The notes below the pieces were generated by a model that made no database searches, was not told where the DNA came from, and saw only the letters and a list, made by a program, of their open reading frames with translations. DNA of 64,000 bases. Source: Lytechinus variegatus (taxonomy: Eukaryota > Echinodermata > Echinoidea > Temnopleuroida > Toxopneustidae). Shown piece after piece: positions 12,722 to 25,400 of this stretch. Position numbers and translations under genes: made by a program. Position 1 is the stretch's first letter, and each line of letters starts with the position of its first letter. Location: assembly GCF_018143015.1 (NCBI RefSeq), contig NC_054741.1:67463754-67527753 (forward strand), written 5' to 3'.

Positions 12722-12920
12722 CACTCTAAAAACACTGAGTACAATTTTACCCAATATATTGGGTACAAAGGGAACATGCATGTTTGCTGGGTACTATTTT
12801 TTAAAACCCATTATTGGGCATTTGGGCTATTTCAACGCAAGATTGCGTAAAATTTCTTTTTTACCCAACCAACAGGCATGTTCCCATTTTACCCAATATT
12901 TTGAAAACCTTTTTATAGTG
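12722..12920. mobile_element. TA-flanked MITE, CACTCTAAAA ends
   Basis: Bounded by TA on both sides, starting CACTCTAAAA and ending TTTTATAGTG. Inside, ACCCAATATATTGGGT and two ATTTTACCCAATAT blocks make it strongly palindromic. Its ends resemble those of the large element at 14214-17471, so the two may use the same transposase (inference). Confidence 0.65.
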
Positions 12921-12984
12921 TACTCTAGTATTTTTTTTAATTGGATAAGTTAATCGATATTCATATATATCGTTGATTAATATA

Positions 12985-14074
12985 CAGTACGTTTTAGAAA
13001 AAAAGGTAATCCAAATCTAAAGGGCTGATATTCCAAGCATGTTTAATTTTGTGACATTATTTAGCATAAATATAAAAGAGAAACTCATCAGCTTTTCATT
13101 GATACCCTATTTGTGCCACTTGCGCTACGCATGACCGAATTAATTGATCTTGAAAACAAAAGGTGCAGAGACCACTTTTCACAAGTTTTTGAGATCTTGA
13201 TGAAAAGGTAGATGCTGATGTAAATAATTTCATCGATGTCTGAGCTGGCAAAATCTTTTGATTGGACCCTTTTTCTTCCAAATGAGTATTAATAAGAGAA
13301 TGTACTTGCACATAACAAGGAGATCGTACCACAGTTGGACCAACATTTTGAGAGACAGTTGTCACAGTTGTGATGAGTGTACAGGCATCTTTGATGGATT
13401 CAGGATGGCGCTCCTGCCCATCATTCCAGCATCATTTGTGATCGAATATTTTGGACATTGCGTTGTTGCTCTCAACCATGGCATTGAAAGGACACCAAGA
13501 GCACCTGACCGCACACCCTGTGATTATTTCCTTTAGGGACAATTAAAAACAAGGCGTTTGCAACTCTTCCCCAGGATTTTGATGACTTGCAGGGCCGAAT
13601 TTGATATGAGGTGGATGCTTTGCACAATGATCCGGCATTGCCATTGGTGAGACGTGCTGTCCAGGATATCCTTCCATGCTTCTGGCTTTGTTTTTAAAGG
13701 AGAGGAGGACATGTTGAAGGTGTGGGTCAATAAGACCAGGCCCATGATAAGATATAAACTTTTCACTCATCATTTCAGAGAAATGCCTCAAGTAACACTT
13801 CATTCCAAAATTAATTTAGAAAACAAATTCTTCTATCAAGTGCACATTTTACCCACTTTACCAAAACTTGGAAAAAGTGGTCTCGATCTGCACCTGTTGT
13901 CTTCAACAGCGATTGATTTGGTCATGCGTGGCACAAATGGTACAATAGGGTATCAATGGGAAGCTGACGAGTTTTTTTTTTATTTATATCCATGCAGAAT
14001 AATTTTACAACACTAAATATCCAAATATCAGCCATCTATAGATTTGGATTACCTTTTTTTTCTGAAAAGCACTG
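12985..14074 (+). mobile_element. Tc1/mariner-type element with long inverted ends, decayed
   Basis: TA-flanked 1.09-kb element. The ends CAGTACGTTTTAGAAAAA and its counterpart TCTGAAAAGCACTG continue into arms of about 210 bp (12985-13195 and 13863-14074) that match in inverted form through words GGTAATCCAAATC, GGGTATCAATG and GTGGTCTCGATCTGCACC. Between the arms lies a decayed transposase on the + strand. Inverted ends this long are unusual for mariner, whose ends are commonly about 30 bp. Confidence 0.8.
13370..13740 (+). pseudogene. transposase remnant (DDE, mariner-like C-terminal half)
   Basis: The + strand reads ALNHGIERTPRAPDRTPCDYFL near 13465-13536 and, further on in another frame, VRRAVQDILP and RRGGHVEGVG. 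In mariner-like transposases the final catalytic acidic residue lies in the PP.SPDLTP.D(F/Y)FLWG block and a GGH(F/L)E motif closes the protein; both are visible. At least one stop and one frame change separate the blocks, so it is not functional. The N-terminal DNA-binding half was not recognised. Confidence 0.7.
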
Positions 14075-15401
14075 TACAATTAGTAGCCTTTTCACTTGAC
14101 ATTACGTAGTTAAGGGAAAGTACGTAAATCCACCACTCGCTCAACTTCCACTAATATCATCTCTTATATTTGATGTTGCTCATCTTAAAAAAAAAACTAT
14201 TTTACATACTCTACACTAAAATATTGGGTAAAAATGCTCCCTGGGTGTAATTATGTGTCCGACCCAGTGTGATGGAAATTTTGCCCATTCTAATAGTCTA
14301 GGAGATAGGAGGCTTTATTCCGAATTTTGTAGTGGGGAAGGTTTGACAGGCTTATCCGGGGTTAAATTGTGTGCTGATTCCAAAAATGTCAGTCTTATTG
14401 ATCGTACTCACGACATTTTGGCCATTTTGGCCAATTATTGACCAAAAATGACCATTTTGACCACTCTTTGGAAAATGGTCCCTAACAGAATGTTTTTGTA
14501 CCCACATCCAATTAAAAGGGTCTATCCTAAGTAGAAATGCACCCAGATTCTAGCTAAAGTGGTTTCATTCGCCAAATCACAATAGAAGTGGTCATTTTGG
14601 CCACGTTTTGACCAAAAATGACAATTTTCATGATTTTTTTGTCCGAAATGTGTTACAAATATTGATCAGAACTACGATTGGATGTCTTTAGAAATCCACA
14701 TTTATTTCAAAATGTGCGCTAGATCATAACAATCAACCTCATGTAATTTATTCTGTCAGTTTTAACGTATGAGGGTCATTTGGGGTACTTTAGACAAAAC
14801 CGACCATTCGCTCAGTTTTGCATATTAAACTCTGCAAATCGGCAGGAATTTGAGGTCTTTATTAGCTTGTTTATATTTTTCCTTTATAAAATGGGAATGC
14901 AGTTAAAGGTCTATCTTGTGTGGAATGCTGATTCCAAATATATGCTGATTGCTGACCCTATTTAAAAGCTGATGGTCATTTTGGCCACTTATGGCCCTCA
15001 TAATGACCAATAATATAAGTTTAACTATCAAAAATACTTCAAATGTTACGAGAATCGTAACAAGTGTGTGCTGTGGCACCTAACATTGGTGTATTAATCC
15101 TTTGAATCGAACATCTCAAAAGTATTTTGACTTCATGTAACTGACCTATGAGGGTCATTTTGGATACTTTAGACATAACTGACCATTTTTGCGCAGTTTT
15201 GCACAATAAACTGTTCAACTAGCCAGGAATTTGAGGTCTTAGCGTGTATTATCTTCTTCTCTTATAAGATGGAAATGCATTTTAGGCGTTATTCTATGTA
15301 AAATTTTATGCTGATTCCAAATATGTCAGTCCTAATTACCCTATTCAACAGCCTATGGTCATTTTGGCTACTTATGGCCCTCAAAATGACCAATGACATC
15401 A

Positions 15402-15653
15402 CACTGCAAAAACTCCGGTGTTGATTTAACACCAGCCCGGAGTATATCGATATATTTCCACACCAGAGAAGTATTGAAACAACACCAGTTTGGAATCAAA
15501 CCGATGCTGTTTTAATACTAATTGGTGTTGTATAAACATCTTTCTGGTGTTAGACCAAAACAAAACTGGTGTTGTTTAACACTTCTCTGCTGTGGACATA
15601 TATAGATTCCGGGTTGGTGTTAAATCAACACCGGAGCTAGTTTTTGCAGGGCA
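15402..15653. mobile_element. nested MITE, CACTGCAAAAACTCCGG ends
   Basis: A palindromic insert inside the second 379-bp unit of the surrounding element. The ends ACTGCAAAAACTCCGG and CCGGAGCTAGTTTTTGCAG are inverted, and GGTGTTGATTTAACACC motifs repeat through it. The interrupted unit resumes directly after it, showing that it inserted later. Confidence 0.75.
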
Positions 15654-15945
15654 GTTCAATTTATCAAAACATACTTCGATTGTTAACAGAATCGTAACAA
15701 GAGTGTGCTGTGGGACCTAACATTAGTGTATGAATCCTTGAAATTGAGCATCCCCAAAGTATTTTGACTACATTCATTTTGGCCACTTGACCCCCGGGCT
15801 TGACCCTAACTGCCCTGTGCCCAATGTGTATATCAATTCAGCCTGTAGCGAACATCGTGAGGAGACATTCAGGATTGCGTTAATATTAACATCAATTATT
15901 GTTAAATGGGGAAAGTTTGAAAGCTTTTTGGTGAAAATCATCATT

Positions 15946-16106
15946 GGCGGCGGAAGCCAAAAATTTTAGGAGGGGACAAGCCGAAATTTCTTGACAAGCA
16001 AAAAAAAAAAAAAAAAAAAAGGCCATCAACGACAAATTTAGGGGGGGGGCGTCCCCTCCTCCTCAAATTTAGGGGGGGACACGTCCCCCCCCCCGCTTCC
16101 GCCGCC
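15946..16106. mobile_element. nested short inverted-repeat element, GGCGGCGGAAGC ends
   Basis: GGCGGCGGAAGC at the left is matched by GCTTCCGCCGCC at the right. The inside has a poly-A run and two AAATTTAGGGGGG blocks. It resembles the GGCGGATCC-type hAT MITEs of invertebrate genomes, but the class is uncertain. It lies within the 14214-17471 element. Confidence 0.55.
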
Positions 16107-17535
16107 TATAAAAATCATTACAATAATTCCCCATAGTCCAGTGTTATTTGCCTTACTATTGGACCCTGTGGTCATTTTGACCACCTTTCCCTTGGTGACC
16201 ACTCGTGTTTTGATGATTAAAAACGGCTCAAATGTCGGTCAGTATAATCAGCAAGAACTACCAATAACCAGTGAAGAGTGTTGATAAATGTGATAAAATC
16301 CTTTACATCGAGCATGCATAAAGTTTTTGACTATGCACTCTGGTCATTTTCATGATTTTAGCCACCTTGACCACATAGTAAATGTAATTAGACACTTCAC
16401 ATATATGAGACAGCAAATTCACGAATGAGACATTTTACCATCATTCAATTAATGTTAGGACATAACCCTAAACTTTCTGGAGTAGATTGATTCAATAATT
16501 CCATACATTATATATCAGTCATGAATGGTCAGTTTTGTCTAAAGTACCCAAAATGACCCTCATACGTCAAAACTGACAGAATAAATTACATGAGGTTGAT
16601 TGTTATGATCTAGCGCACATTTAGAAAATAAATGTGGATTTCTAAAGACATGCAATCGTAGTTCTGATCAATATTTGTAACACATTTTGGACAAAAAATC
16701 ATGAAAATTGTCATTTTTGGTCAAAACGTGGCCAAAATGACCACTTCTATTGTGATTTGGCGAATGAAACCACTTTAGCTAGAATCTGGGTGCATTTCTA
16801 CTTAGGATAGACCCTTTTAATTGGATGTGGGTACAAAAGCATTCTGTTAAGGGACCATTTTCCAAAGAGAGGTCAAAATGGTCATTGTTGGTCAAAAATT
16901 GGCCAAAATGGCCAAAATGTCGTGAGTACGGTCAATAAGACTGACATTTTTGGAATCAGCACACAATTTTACCCCGGATAAGCTTGTCAAACCTTCCCAA
17001 CCAAAAATTCGGAATACAGTCCCCTATCTCCTAGACTATAAAGTAATTGCTGCTTATTTTTTTAACCTTACTACTGGCCCAAATTGGTTGGACACATAAT
17101 TACCCTCATTCTTGTTAAAATTTTACCAATGAATATTCATGATATATTTATATGTTAACTGCTCTTCGTGTTATATTCACATTCACGTCAACAAATTTTT
17201 TTAAAGATATAAGTACATTAAATTTTGCCTTGTAAATTAATAAGTGAATTAAGTGAATTACTTAATCATGTTAATTGAAGTTATATCTACTTTATATTCG
17301 AAGCAAGTAAGAAGTACTTAAATTTTCTTGAATCTATATTGTACTAATGAATCAAGTAAATTCAAAGACACTTTAGTTTGAAATATAATTCAGAAGTAAT
17401 GCATTTTTAATACTTAAAACTGCATAAGAAAATAAAGGAATATTTGGAAAGCGGTGCATTATTTTAGAGAGTACAATTTAGAAACAATCTACTATTTTTT
17501 CAATTTTTATCGTGTTATATAAAATTTAATTACAG

Positions 17536-19000
17536 ATTGGCCAAAACGTTTCGAGAACGATTCCGGATTCTCTGTTTACTAATCATCGCTTTCTTGATGG
17601 TCAATGCGGGTATAATGGTTTTATCAATGAACGGGTATACTTTTTCGATCTTGACGAGGTCAACTAAGAAATCAAACGAGCAGATTAACAACTCTGTCTC
17701 TCGGCACAACATGAAAGGGGACATCAGTATGTTACTAAAGGATTCCCAAGAGACTCAAGAATACTCATTCACACAGCGAGATAATGTCACAGGGATCGGA
17801 AACCAAACGTTGAAAAGGAGTGATCAGTTGTTAGCAAATATAACAGACCACCACGTGCAAAATATGATTCCTGAGAGGTGTATTAAGTATTTATCGATAT
17901 ATACTCTTGAAGTGAGCACATTTAAGGCTTGGCCTGAATATGCTATTCTTGAAAAGGTTTTCAGTGAAACAAAAGATCGGAAGGGTCCTTACTACGACAA
18001 TAGAGTTATTCGTGATAATGATGTTCCAACTGTATTCATCGAATGTCCAGACTTTATGTGTGATATAGCACTTCGGACGACAGACGATGAAAATCTATTG
18101 AAACATAGTGACGCCATATTCATCAACTTTTCACCATGGAGGTATAGGAATAGAATGCATAAAATTTCAAATCGACTCGTGAAAACTCTGCCAGAGAATA
18201 TCAGACTTTTCTTCTACGCCATGGAAAACCCATTGATGATGACTTATTGGGACTCAACTATTGAAGATATTCAATACAATTATGACATGACATATCACTC
18301 AGAGAGTGATGTAATCCTTCCATATAGTCGCTATGTCCACGGGGAACCGACAGATATGCAAGTTATGAACTATGCCGAGAATAAAACCGACCTCCTTGTA
18401 TGGGTGGCCAGTAATTGCAACAATACATTCTGGCCACGAATGGAATGGGTACAAGATCTAAAGAAGCTGATAACCTTTGATACATATGGTAAATGTGGTG
18501 ACAAAATTTGCCTCCCTCGAATGTCTCCTGAATGCACAAGGAAACAATCTCGTTACAAGTTTACCTTGGCCCTTGAGAATGCACAATGTAATGAGTACAT
18601 CACCGAAAAGTTTTGGGTAAACGGCCTCATGAACGGTGTTGTTCCAATTGTTTATGGAGGGAAACGAATAAGCTACGAGCAAGTAGCTCCCCCTAATTCA
18701 TTCCTCCACGTCGCCGACTTCTCTTCACTGGAAGAACTTGTAAATTATCTCCTCAAAGTCGACAAGAACGACAGCCTTTACAATGAGTTCTTTGCATGGC
18801 GGAGACAGGGCCGCGTTGAGAAGATCTACCCTGAACTCCAACCTAAATCATTTTGTAAGTCTCTTCCCATACTGTCGGACTCAACCCCAACACCTGCCAA
18901 GAGAGTCAGAGATTCGAAATATTTCCAAAGTTGTCAAGGGGATGGTCATAGATCATTTACAGAGGAGGGTGACATTAATAACTGGACGCCATGGAAGTAA
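17536..19000 (+). CDS. alpha-1,3-fucosyltransferase, glycosyltransferase family 10
   Basis: Predicted Golgi type II membrane enzyme moving fucose from GDP-fucose onto N-acetyllactosamine- or GlcNAc-type glycans. The exon opens after an acceptor (TTTAATTACAG), reads from a TTG codon at 17537 and stops with TAA at 19000; 487 codons are visible. The true ATG is probably in an upstream exon I could not find, because the first internal ATG (codon 21) would cut the membrane anchor (codons about 9-29). Seen: a stem rich in Ser/Asn, ENP with MTYHSESDV (family ESP and YR.DSD blocks), and the family signature from codon 340 (YKFTLALEN, CNEYITEKFW, NGVVPIVYG). At least six N-glycosylation sequons. About 45 residues follow the last conserved block. 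A candidate AATAAA lies at 19665. Confidence 0.92.
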
Positions 19001-21809
19001 AGAAGGGCCTTCGATGGAGAATCCAGGTGAATCAGGCCAATTGACATTATGAGCAAAGCGAGATATTTACTTTTTCAGTCATTCAGAAGCCTGTGGCTCG
19101 ATCTTCGAGTTTCTTGGGTCTACTGCACTGTTACGGCACGTTTTGGTAAATTGCAAATTTAGTAAATTACCAAAATGTGCAGGACATTGACGGCACATTT
19201 TGGTAACTTCTGGGATTATTCGCTCACTTGACTGCTGGGTACCCATTAAAAAATCATCGCTATTCATCATTGTCAAATTATCATTAAACACAACTTATTT
19301 TCAACATCTCTTTGAAAAGAGGGAAAATCGCCAACGAAAACAAAATGTCTAATTTCCTGTGCTATATAATTGTTCTTCTCTGCTGTACTTTGCTGAGATT
19401 GATAGTACGATTCTAGTTCCAGAACAGTTGTCATGGTTTGTCTAATGCTGAAGTCGGCAGAAACGCTGGAAAGAAATGGAAGAAAGACAAACAATTAAGC
19501 TTTCATGGATAAGGAAAGAGAAAGAAAAACTATTTGCAATGACTCATGAGGAGGATTAATATATCACCATTCAAGCTAAACCTAAAGCTAAAACTTTGTA
19601 GAGTCTAAATTGAAAACTTGACATTCTAACCATTTTTTGGTAAAAATGATCAGGATGTTATCTGAATAAACTATTAATGCGAGTTCAAAGTGCTAGCTGA
19701 TTTTTTTTTGTGTTCTGACTGAAAGCTTGACATTCTAAACACTCTTTGTACCAATTACAAGGATGGGTATCTTAATAAATGCGACTGATTTTTTTTTATA
19801 TCTTGATCTGAAAAAAAATTATGGACGTTTTAATTTGAGAACAAGATATATACAATAAGCAATTATTGCAAATGTAAAACGCGCGCTTTTTGAGGTTTAA
19901 ACCCCCAAGCGGGACATTCCATTAACTTTTTGTAATCATAAAAAAGATGGGTGTCTTGCAAAGGAAATCATGCGCAGCGAGTGCGAATCGCGAGCTGAAA
20001 ATATGTGTCATTCCAACATGAAAACCACACATTTTAAGCACGCTTTCAAATAAAGAGGATATAAATTGAATAAAAAATAATTTCATGCAATAAAATATAT
20101 AAAAAAAACAAGAGGGGATTACATGTACACAATCAACTCTTTTAATATTCATGAAGATACATGTATGCATAGACTAAACTGTTTCACTAAAATAATGCAA
20201 ATCTTTGAAATGGCATGACTTCGTTATTTCCTGTTCGATTTTGATCATATTTGCAGTATTTTTTTGTCTGATTATTGTCTATTCAGCCTGGATGACCCCT
20301 TTAATGCGCATGAATAGCGCTGAAATAATTGATATAGGCCTACTGACATGAAGGCATGGAAAGGGATATTTCAAACATTCACGGTTTGCTGGAATTTAGG
20401 AATGAAATACGTATTTCGATAATCAAACATTTTGGCTATTCATCATTTTTTAAAATCACGACCAGGATGCGTATTTGCGTATCTCGATGAAACAAAATAA
20501 TGAAAAGAAATCTAGATTAGATCATATAGATTCACTCAATAATTTATGTATATTAACTTACACACGTGAATTTTTAGCCTTTTGTTTCATTCACCTTCCC
20601 TTTTTTATTATCAATTTCCTCATGGTTTTTTTATAATGATTTACCCCCTTTTTTCTCTCTATCCCTTTGGCTATTGGCAAGCAGCGGGAATCCTCGTAAC
20701 CAAGAGTTTCATCCTGGTTACGGGCCTGCGATTGTTATATTTCGTTTATTGCCAGAGAATTTTAAGATGAACTACAATTCTGTGCCCGGTTTTTCGGTTT
20801 TCTCATTCCAACTATGAACAAGAACGACAACAAAAATGACAGTTGTCCGTTTTCTGTTCTGTTTAAACATTTTTTTTTGGGGGGGAGGGGCTGACAAAAT
20901 TAAGTTATGCGTTCCACATTCATCTTTATTTCTTAAATAAAGATTTTACCTAAAATATGGATGTTCCTAAGATTACAAAATAAGTATTGTAATTTGTAAC
21001 TTGATTTAACTTCCGTTACGAAGATTGACAAGGGTAAATGCCATCGAGAGGATTTGGTAAACTATCTTTGGATTCCCAGAATTGGTCATGCATTGCTTAG
21101 GATCTCAGGTTATAGATGAAAAGTTATTTTAAGGTTGCCTCATTCAAATTATAAACATTAAACAGAACGAAAAATGGTTAATGATTTTTATGGTACTTAA
21201 ATAATTGGTAAAATCCTGCTTCTGAAAAACAATATTGAATATTGATTCTATCTTGCAAACATTTTGACTTCAGTAAATAAAATTGTTGATACCACACTTA
21301 CACTGAATTGTGTGCATTTCTATTTCAGTAATTTCGAAAGTGATATAATTGAGTAACATAAGTGGGCAATGCTAACGATTAACCTCCGTAACATTGATAT
21401 ACAGTGCTCGAGTTAATCCGGTCAGTACAGCGACTTGCCTCTTTTCTGTTGCCACTTTCGCATACATGGTACTTTCACAATACGCATCTTTCACACCATT
21501 CTGTATACTTCATTTTTACGATCCCTCCATCAATTGGTGCATTTTTCTGCTAAATGACCCTAAAATGAGTTGAATCTCAAAATTATGTCAAACAAGACGA
21601 TTGTTCTGTTGATGGATATGATTCATAAAGCCTCATGATAGATATACACGTTAACTCCTGAATCTTCTTCAAGAAACTCGAAATCATGAACAGTTAAGAG
21701 ATCTCATGATAAAATGTTTAGAAAAATAGGCAAGGCCGTCTTCATTGTGAACGTCATCTTGTTTTTTTCATATGATCGCCCGGGGATTATCCTCTTATAC
21801 ATGTATAGG
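19001..21809. other. intergenic, no gene seen
   Basis: Fucosyltransferase 3' flank, then AT-rich sequence. Small inverted words (GGCACATTTTGGTAA and its partner) occur at 19130-19215. Near 20205-20305 is a stretch resembling one arm of the TTAA-type MITEs (GGCATGACTT, GTTCGATTTTGATCATATTTGCAG, then CCCTTTAA), without a visible partner arm. No exon recognised on either strand. Confidence 0.45.
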
Positions 21810-22011
21810 CACTGGCGGATCCAGGGGGGATCAAAACAGAGGTGTGCCCCTCTTTTGAAATTGAAGACCTTTTTTCGCTTGTCAATTTTTGTTTTCGGGT
21901 ACGAAATATCCTTAATTTGTGGTTGAAAACCTTTTTTTTGCTTGTCAAAATTTTCCTCCGAAAGATTTGCCCCCCCCCCCCCTCTTATGGAAAATCATGG
22001 ATCCGCCCCTG
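21810..22011. mobile_element. hAT-type MITE with CACTGGCGGATCC ends
   Basis: Starts CACTGGCGGATCCAGG and ends GGATCCGCCCCTG. CAGTGGCGGATCC-ended short elements are widespread hAT-derived MITEs in invertebrates (established in general terms). Inside are two TTTTTTTCGCTTGTCAA-like blocks and a poly-C run. Confidence 0.7.
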
Positions 22012-22465
22012 TACATAGGTCATGCAGATCCTGAAATTTGTTTGTAAGGCCGCTACAAAAAAAATGAGCATGTTACAGGTCATGGCTTTCCAATGACGCG
22101 TTGACCCTATACTTGGCGTATTGAAAACACCAAATAAGTGATAATAATAAGGCAGATCTTATATAGAGCATACAATATTATGATAAGTCCTTGCCCTATA
22201 TGGGCTTGGATATCATCACCCTATTACCTTGGCCCCGCTATCTACAGACCTATACTGTGCGGAAGCGGATGGACTTTGAACGACTGAAAAGACCAAATAA
22301 TTGTCATAAAAAGAAAATAGATATATAAGTGTTTTCAATTCGTTCTTTTATTTTGCTGGTTTTACTAGACCATCTTTTCCCGCAAAGCTTAATCAGCAGC
22401 TGGGTCTACTCCTCGGGGGTTTAGTCTGTGAAAACTTATTGTCAATAAATCTGTGGTTGTCAGCT

Positions 22466-25400
22466 ATGAAGCCTTCGACGCCGAATCTTGATAGATGGCG
22501 ATACATCATTGTTTTAGCAAAGTTTATGGTCCATTTCTTGCATCCTGGACTGGTCAAATCACTGTCTGTCCTTGTTCCAAGTCTGGTCATCCAACTGGAC
22601 ATGGAATATTCAACCGCCTTCATCTTCGTCACTTTGGAAACGGTCATATATCATCTTGCATGTATGCTTCAGATATTTTTTAATTTATTTTTCAAATAAA
22701 AATAATTTATAGATAATTCTGGCAGAGTGGCGATTGGTATCATTTGAGCAAAGCGACTGCTGCTCTGACTCAAAATAACTAAAAATCGATTACTGACTCG
22801 TTTATTCGGGCGATAGTGAAAACTATTTTCCCCTCAGTAAGCTTTGAGAGTACATGTATATTGTTTTCCTCGACCTTTTGTTTCGGGAAAAATATATTTC
22901 TTTTATTCATCTCTTTCTGAATTTGTTTCCCCAAAGGTAGCCATTTCAGCTGTTAACTATTATTCCAGTAGACCCTGCAAGACATGTTTTATTACCATTC
23001 TCCATTCTCGCACGACGAGCGCCTGACAAGCTAGCAGGCAAAAATTCCCTTTTTTAATATGACTCGACCGGCAATCGAACCAATGACCTCCCGTTCATCT
23101 GGTGGGCGCCCTACCACTCAGCCATCATGCTCGGTACGCATAGAGACTCAAGATCACTTTGGGGCAATAGTTCATCCACTTGCTAATAAATCAGGCCAGG
23201 CGTATGAGTAGCGTTATTAAAGGTAATGTCCACCTCAACAACTGGTTGGTTTGAATAAAAATAGAAAAATGTAACGAGCATAACACTGAAAATTCCATCA
23301 AAATCGGACGTAAAATAATAAAATTATATTTTTAAGTTTCACTTAATTTCACAAAATAGTAATATGCACATGCAGATCGGTATGCAAATGAGGGAACTCA
23401 TCAATTCACTTACTCTTTCTTGTGTATTTTATTATATAAAATATTCTGATTTTCTCCTCATTGTCCTGTAAAACAAAGTCTGATTTCCCCCTGAACATGT
23501 GGAATTACCATTGTTTAACATTTTATGGTTCAGTCAAGTTGGTCCTTATTGTCAAATTTGTAAAAATCTAATTGTATAATTCAAACAGTGTAAAACAATA
23601 GAAATAGTGAATGAAGGATATCATCGATTTTTTTTTCATTTCCATGTGACAAAATTGTGCATATAGCCTATAACTATTTTCTGAAAAAAAATAAAAATTT
23701 TAAAATGTCATAACTTTCCTATTTTACATCCAATATTAATGAAATTGTCACTGTTATGCTTGTTGGATTTTTCTCTTTTAATTCAAATATTATTGCAATT
23801 ATTTTTTCGGGGGGGGGGGTATTTGTAATTTAAACAAGTTAAATGGCAAGATCAGCTGTTTCGTTAGCTGCTTATCATGTCTGTATCCTTTCATAGGTCC
23901 AATCAGCCATCTTCTGGGCAAAAGGTTTGGTTGTCGCCTTGTCTCGATAATCGGTGGCTTCCTTGCTACAATTTCGCTTTTGGCCGGTACATTCAGCCGA
24001 GGAGCCTCTTTTCTTGGTTGTTCATTCTTCTTCACAGGTAACAAAATATATGTGTGGATTTCCTCGGTTACAAGTGACCTTCTGCCTAAAGTCCGCCGCA
24101 CATCTGTACATTACATGATCCGACTTCATGTACGACGTGATTCGTTTAAACTTTCGAATTTTTTCTTTACGTAAAAAAGTTGACCGAAAAAGCAAATTAT
24201 TTCATTTGAAGTTCAGCATAATGCTTAAATCAAAATTCTACTTTACTGCAAACCTTGTGGTCCGATTAAAGTCCAATTCAAGCCGCAGTCGATGGGGGTG
24301 TCATTACGATTCGAAACTGAATTTGATTTTTTTTTTCTTACAAGGGTCTTGAAATAGATTTGGATTTCGATTTAGTATTCATACCACTATTTAGAACTTC
24401 AATCGTTAAGATTTTACCATTTGGTTTGCCATATAAATGTTATTACTATTACTTTGGATCGAAACAGATTGGGCAGTGTGCGCCGAGCTTGATAGATGCC
24501 CCCGCGAATCCTGCAGTAGTCTCATAGATCGCCATGATCGTAATTATTATATCTCTGTACTAGCATGGACCTATTAGTCCATGGTTATAACAACTGCATA
24601 TTAACCCATCAGGGCAATGGGAGCGATTTTAAAAGAGGGTGCAGGTTTTGAGAAAATAAATGACAAGCAATAAATGAATGAATGAACGAACGAATAAATG
24701 AATAAATATATAAATAAATAAAATAAATAAATAACTTAATGAATAAACAAATGAAAGGGATTTTGTTGAATTTCTACTTTTTTAGCATACCAACCTTCCA
24801 GGGGATGCTGTCTATGCTGTATAGCATACACATCTTCGGGGTGCTTCAGCACACCTTCAGCACCCCCAGCAAATTTGCTTCCCAGGGCCATGCTAGTCCA
24901 TTGGCAGATTCATTTCGAAAAAAGTGGAGAGAAGTGAGCAGCCCCCCCCCCACCCATCACGCAGATCATATGGGCGATTCAAAGCAAAAGCGGACATTTT
25001 TAAAGAATAAAAAATAGCTCTATTTCATATTTCTATCAATTTTTATAAGTCATATGGGAATATATTTAAAAAGGGGGATCATAATTAGCCTCATTTTTTT
25101 CTTGGGCATCTCCTTATAGGAGAATCCTAACCATACAAAAAATTATGTACATGGGACTTCATATATTTTTTTCAATTTAACTATTGTTTATGTTCTAAAA
25201 TTTTCAGTTGGATAAGGTCATCATTTTTACATAATATCAAAAGAAAATTTTCAAACATAAGTTGCGGGAAAGGTTTAAAAAAATCGAATTTCTGGTGCCG
25301 GACAAACTAACTACATTTCATGCGACTGACCGGAATTTTTCCATCCACATGAGAAACTCGAACTTGCTTTCCAAAGTCAAATATCTTATTTGTGACTTTC

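Larger units (their letters stand above)
14214..17471. mobile_element. 3.26-kb foldback element with about 580-bp inverted arms
   Basis: TA-flanked ends CACTAAAATATTGGG (left) and TTTTAGAGAG (right). Arms at about 14225-14805 and 16530-17105 match in inverted order over hundreds of bases. The interior is dominated by repeats of GGTCATTTTGGCCA-like words. Two direct copies of a 379-bp unit begin at 14768 and 15147 (TATGAGGGTCATTT), the second split by a nested MITE. No transposase coding is visible, so it is a non-autonomous element. Its right edge is 64 bp before the fucosyltransferase exon. Confidence 0.75.
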
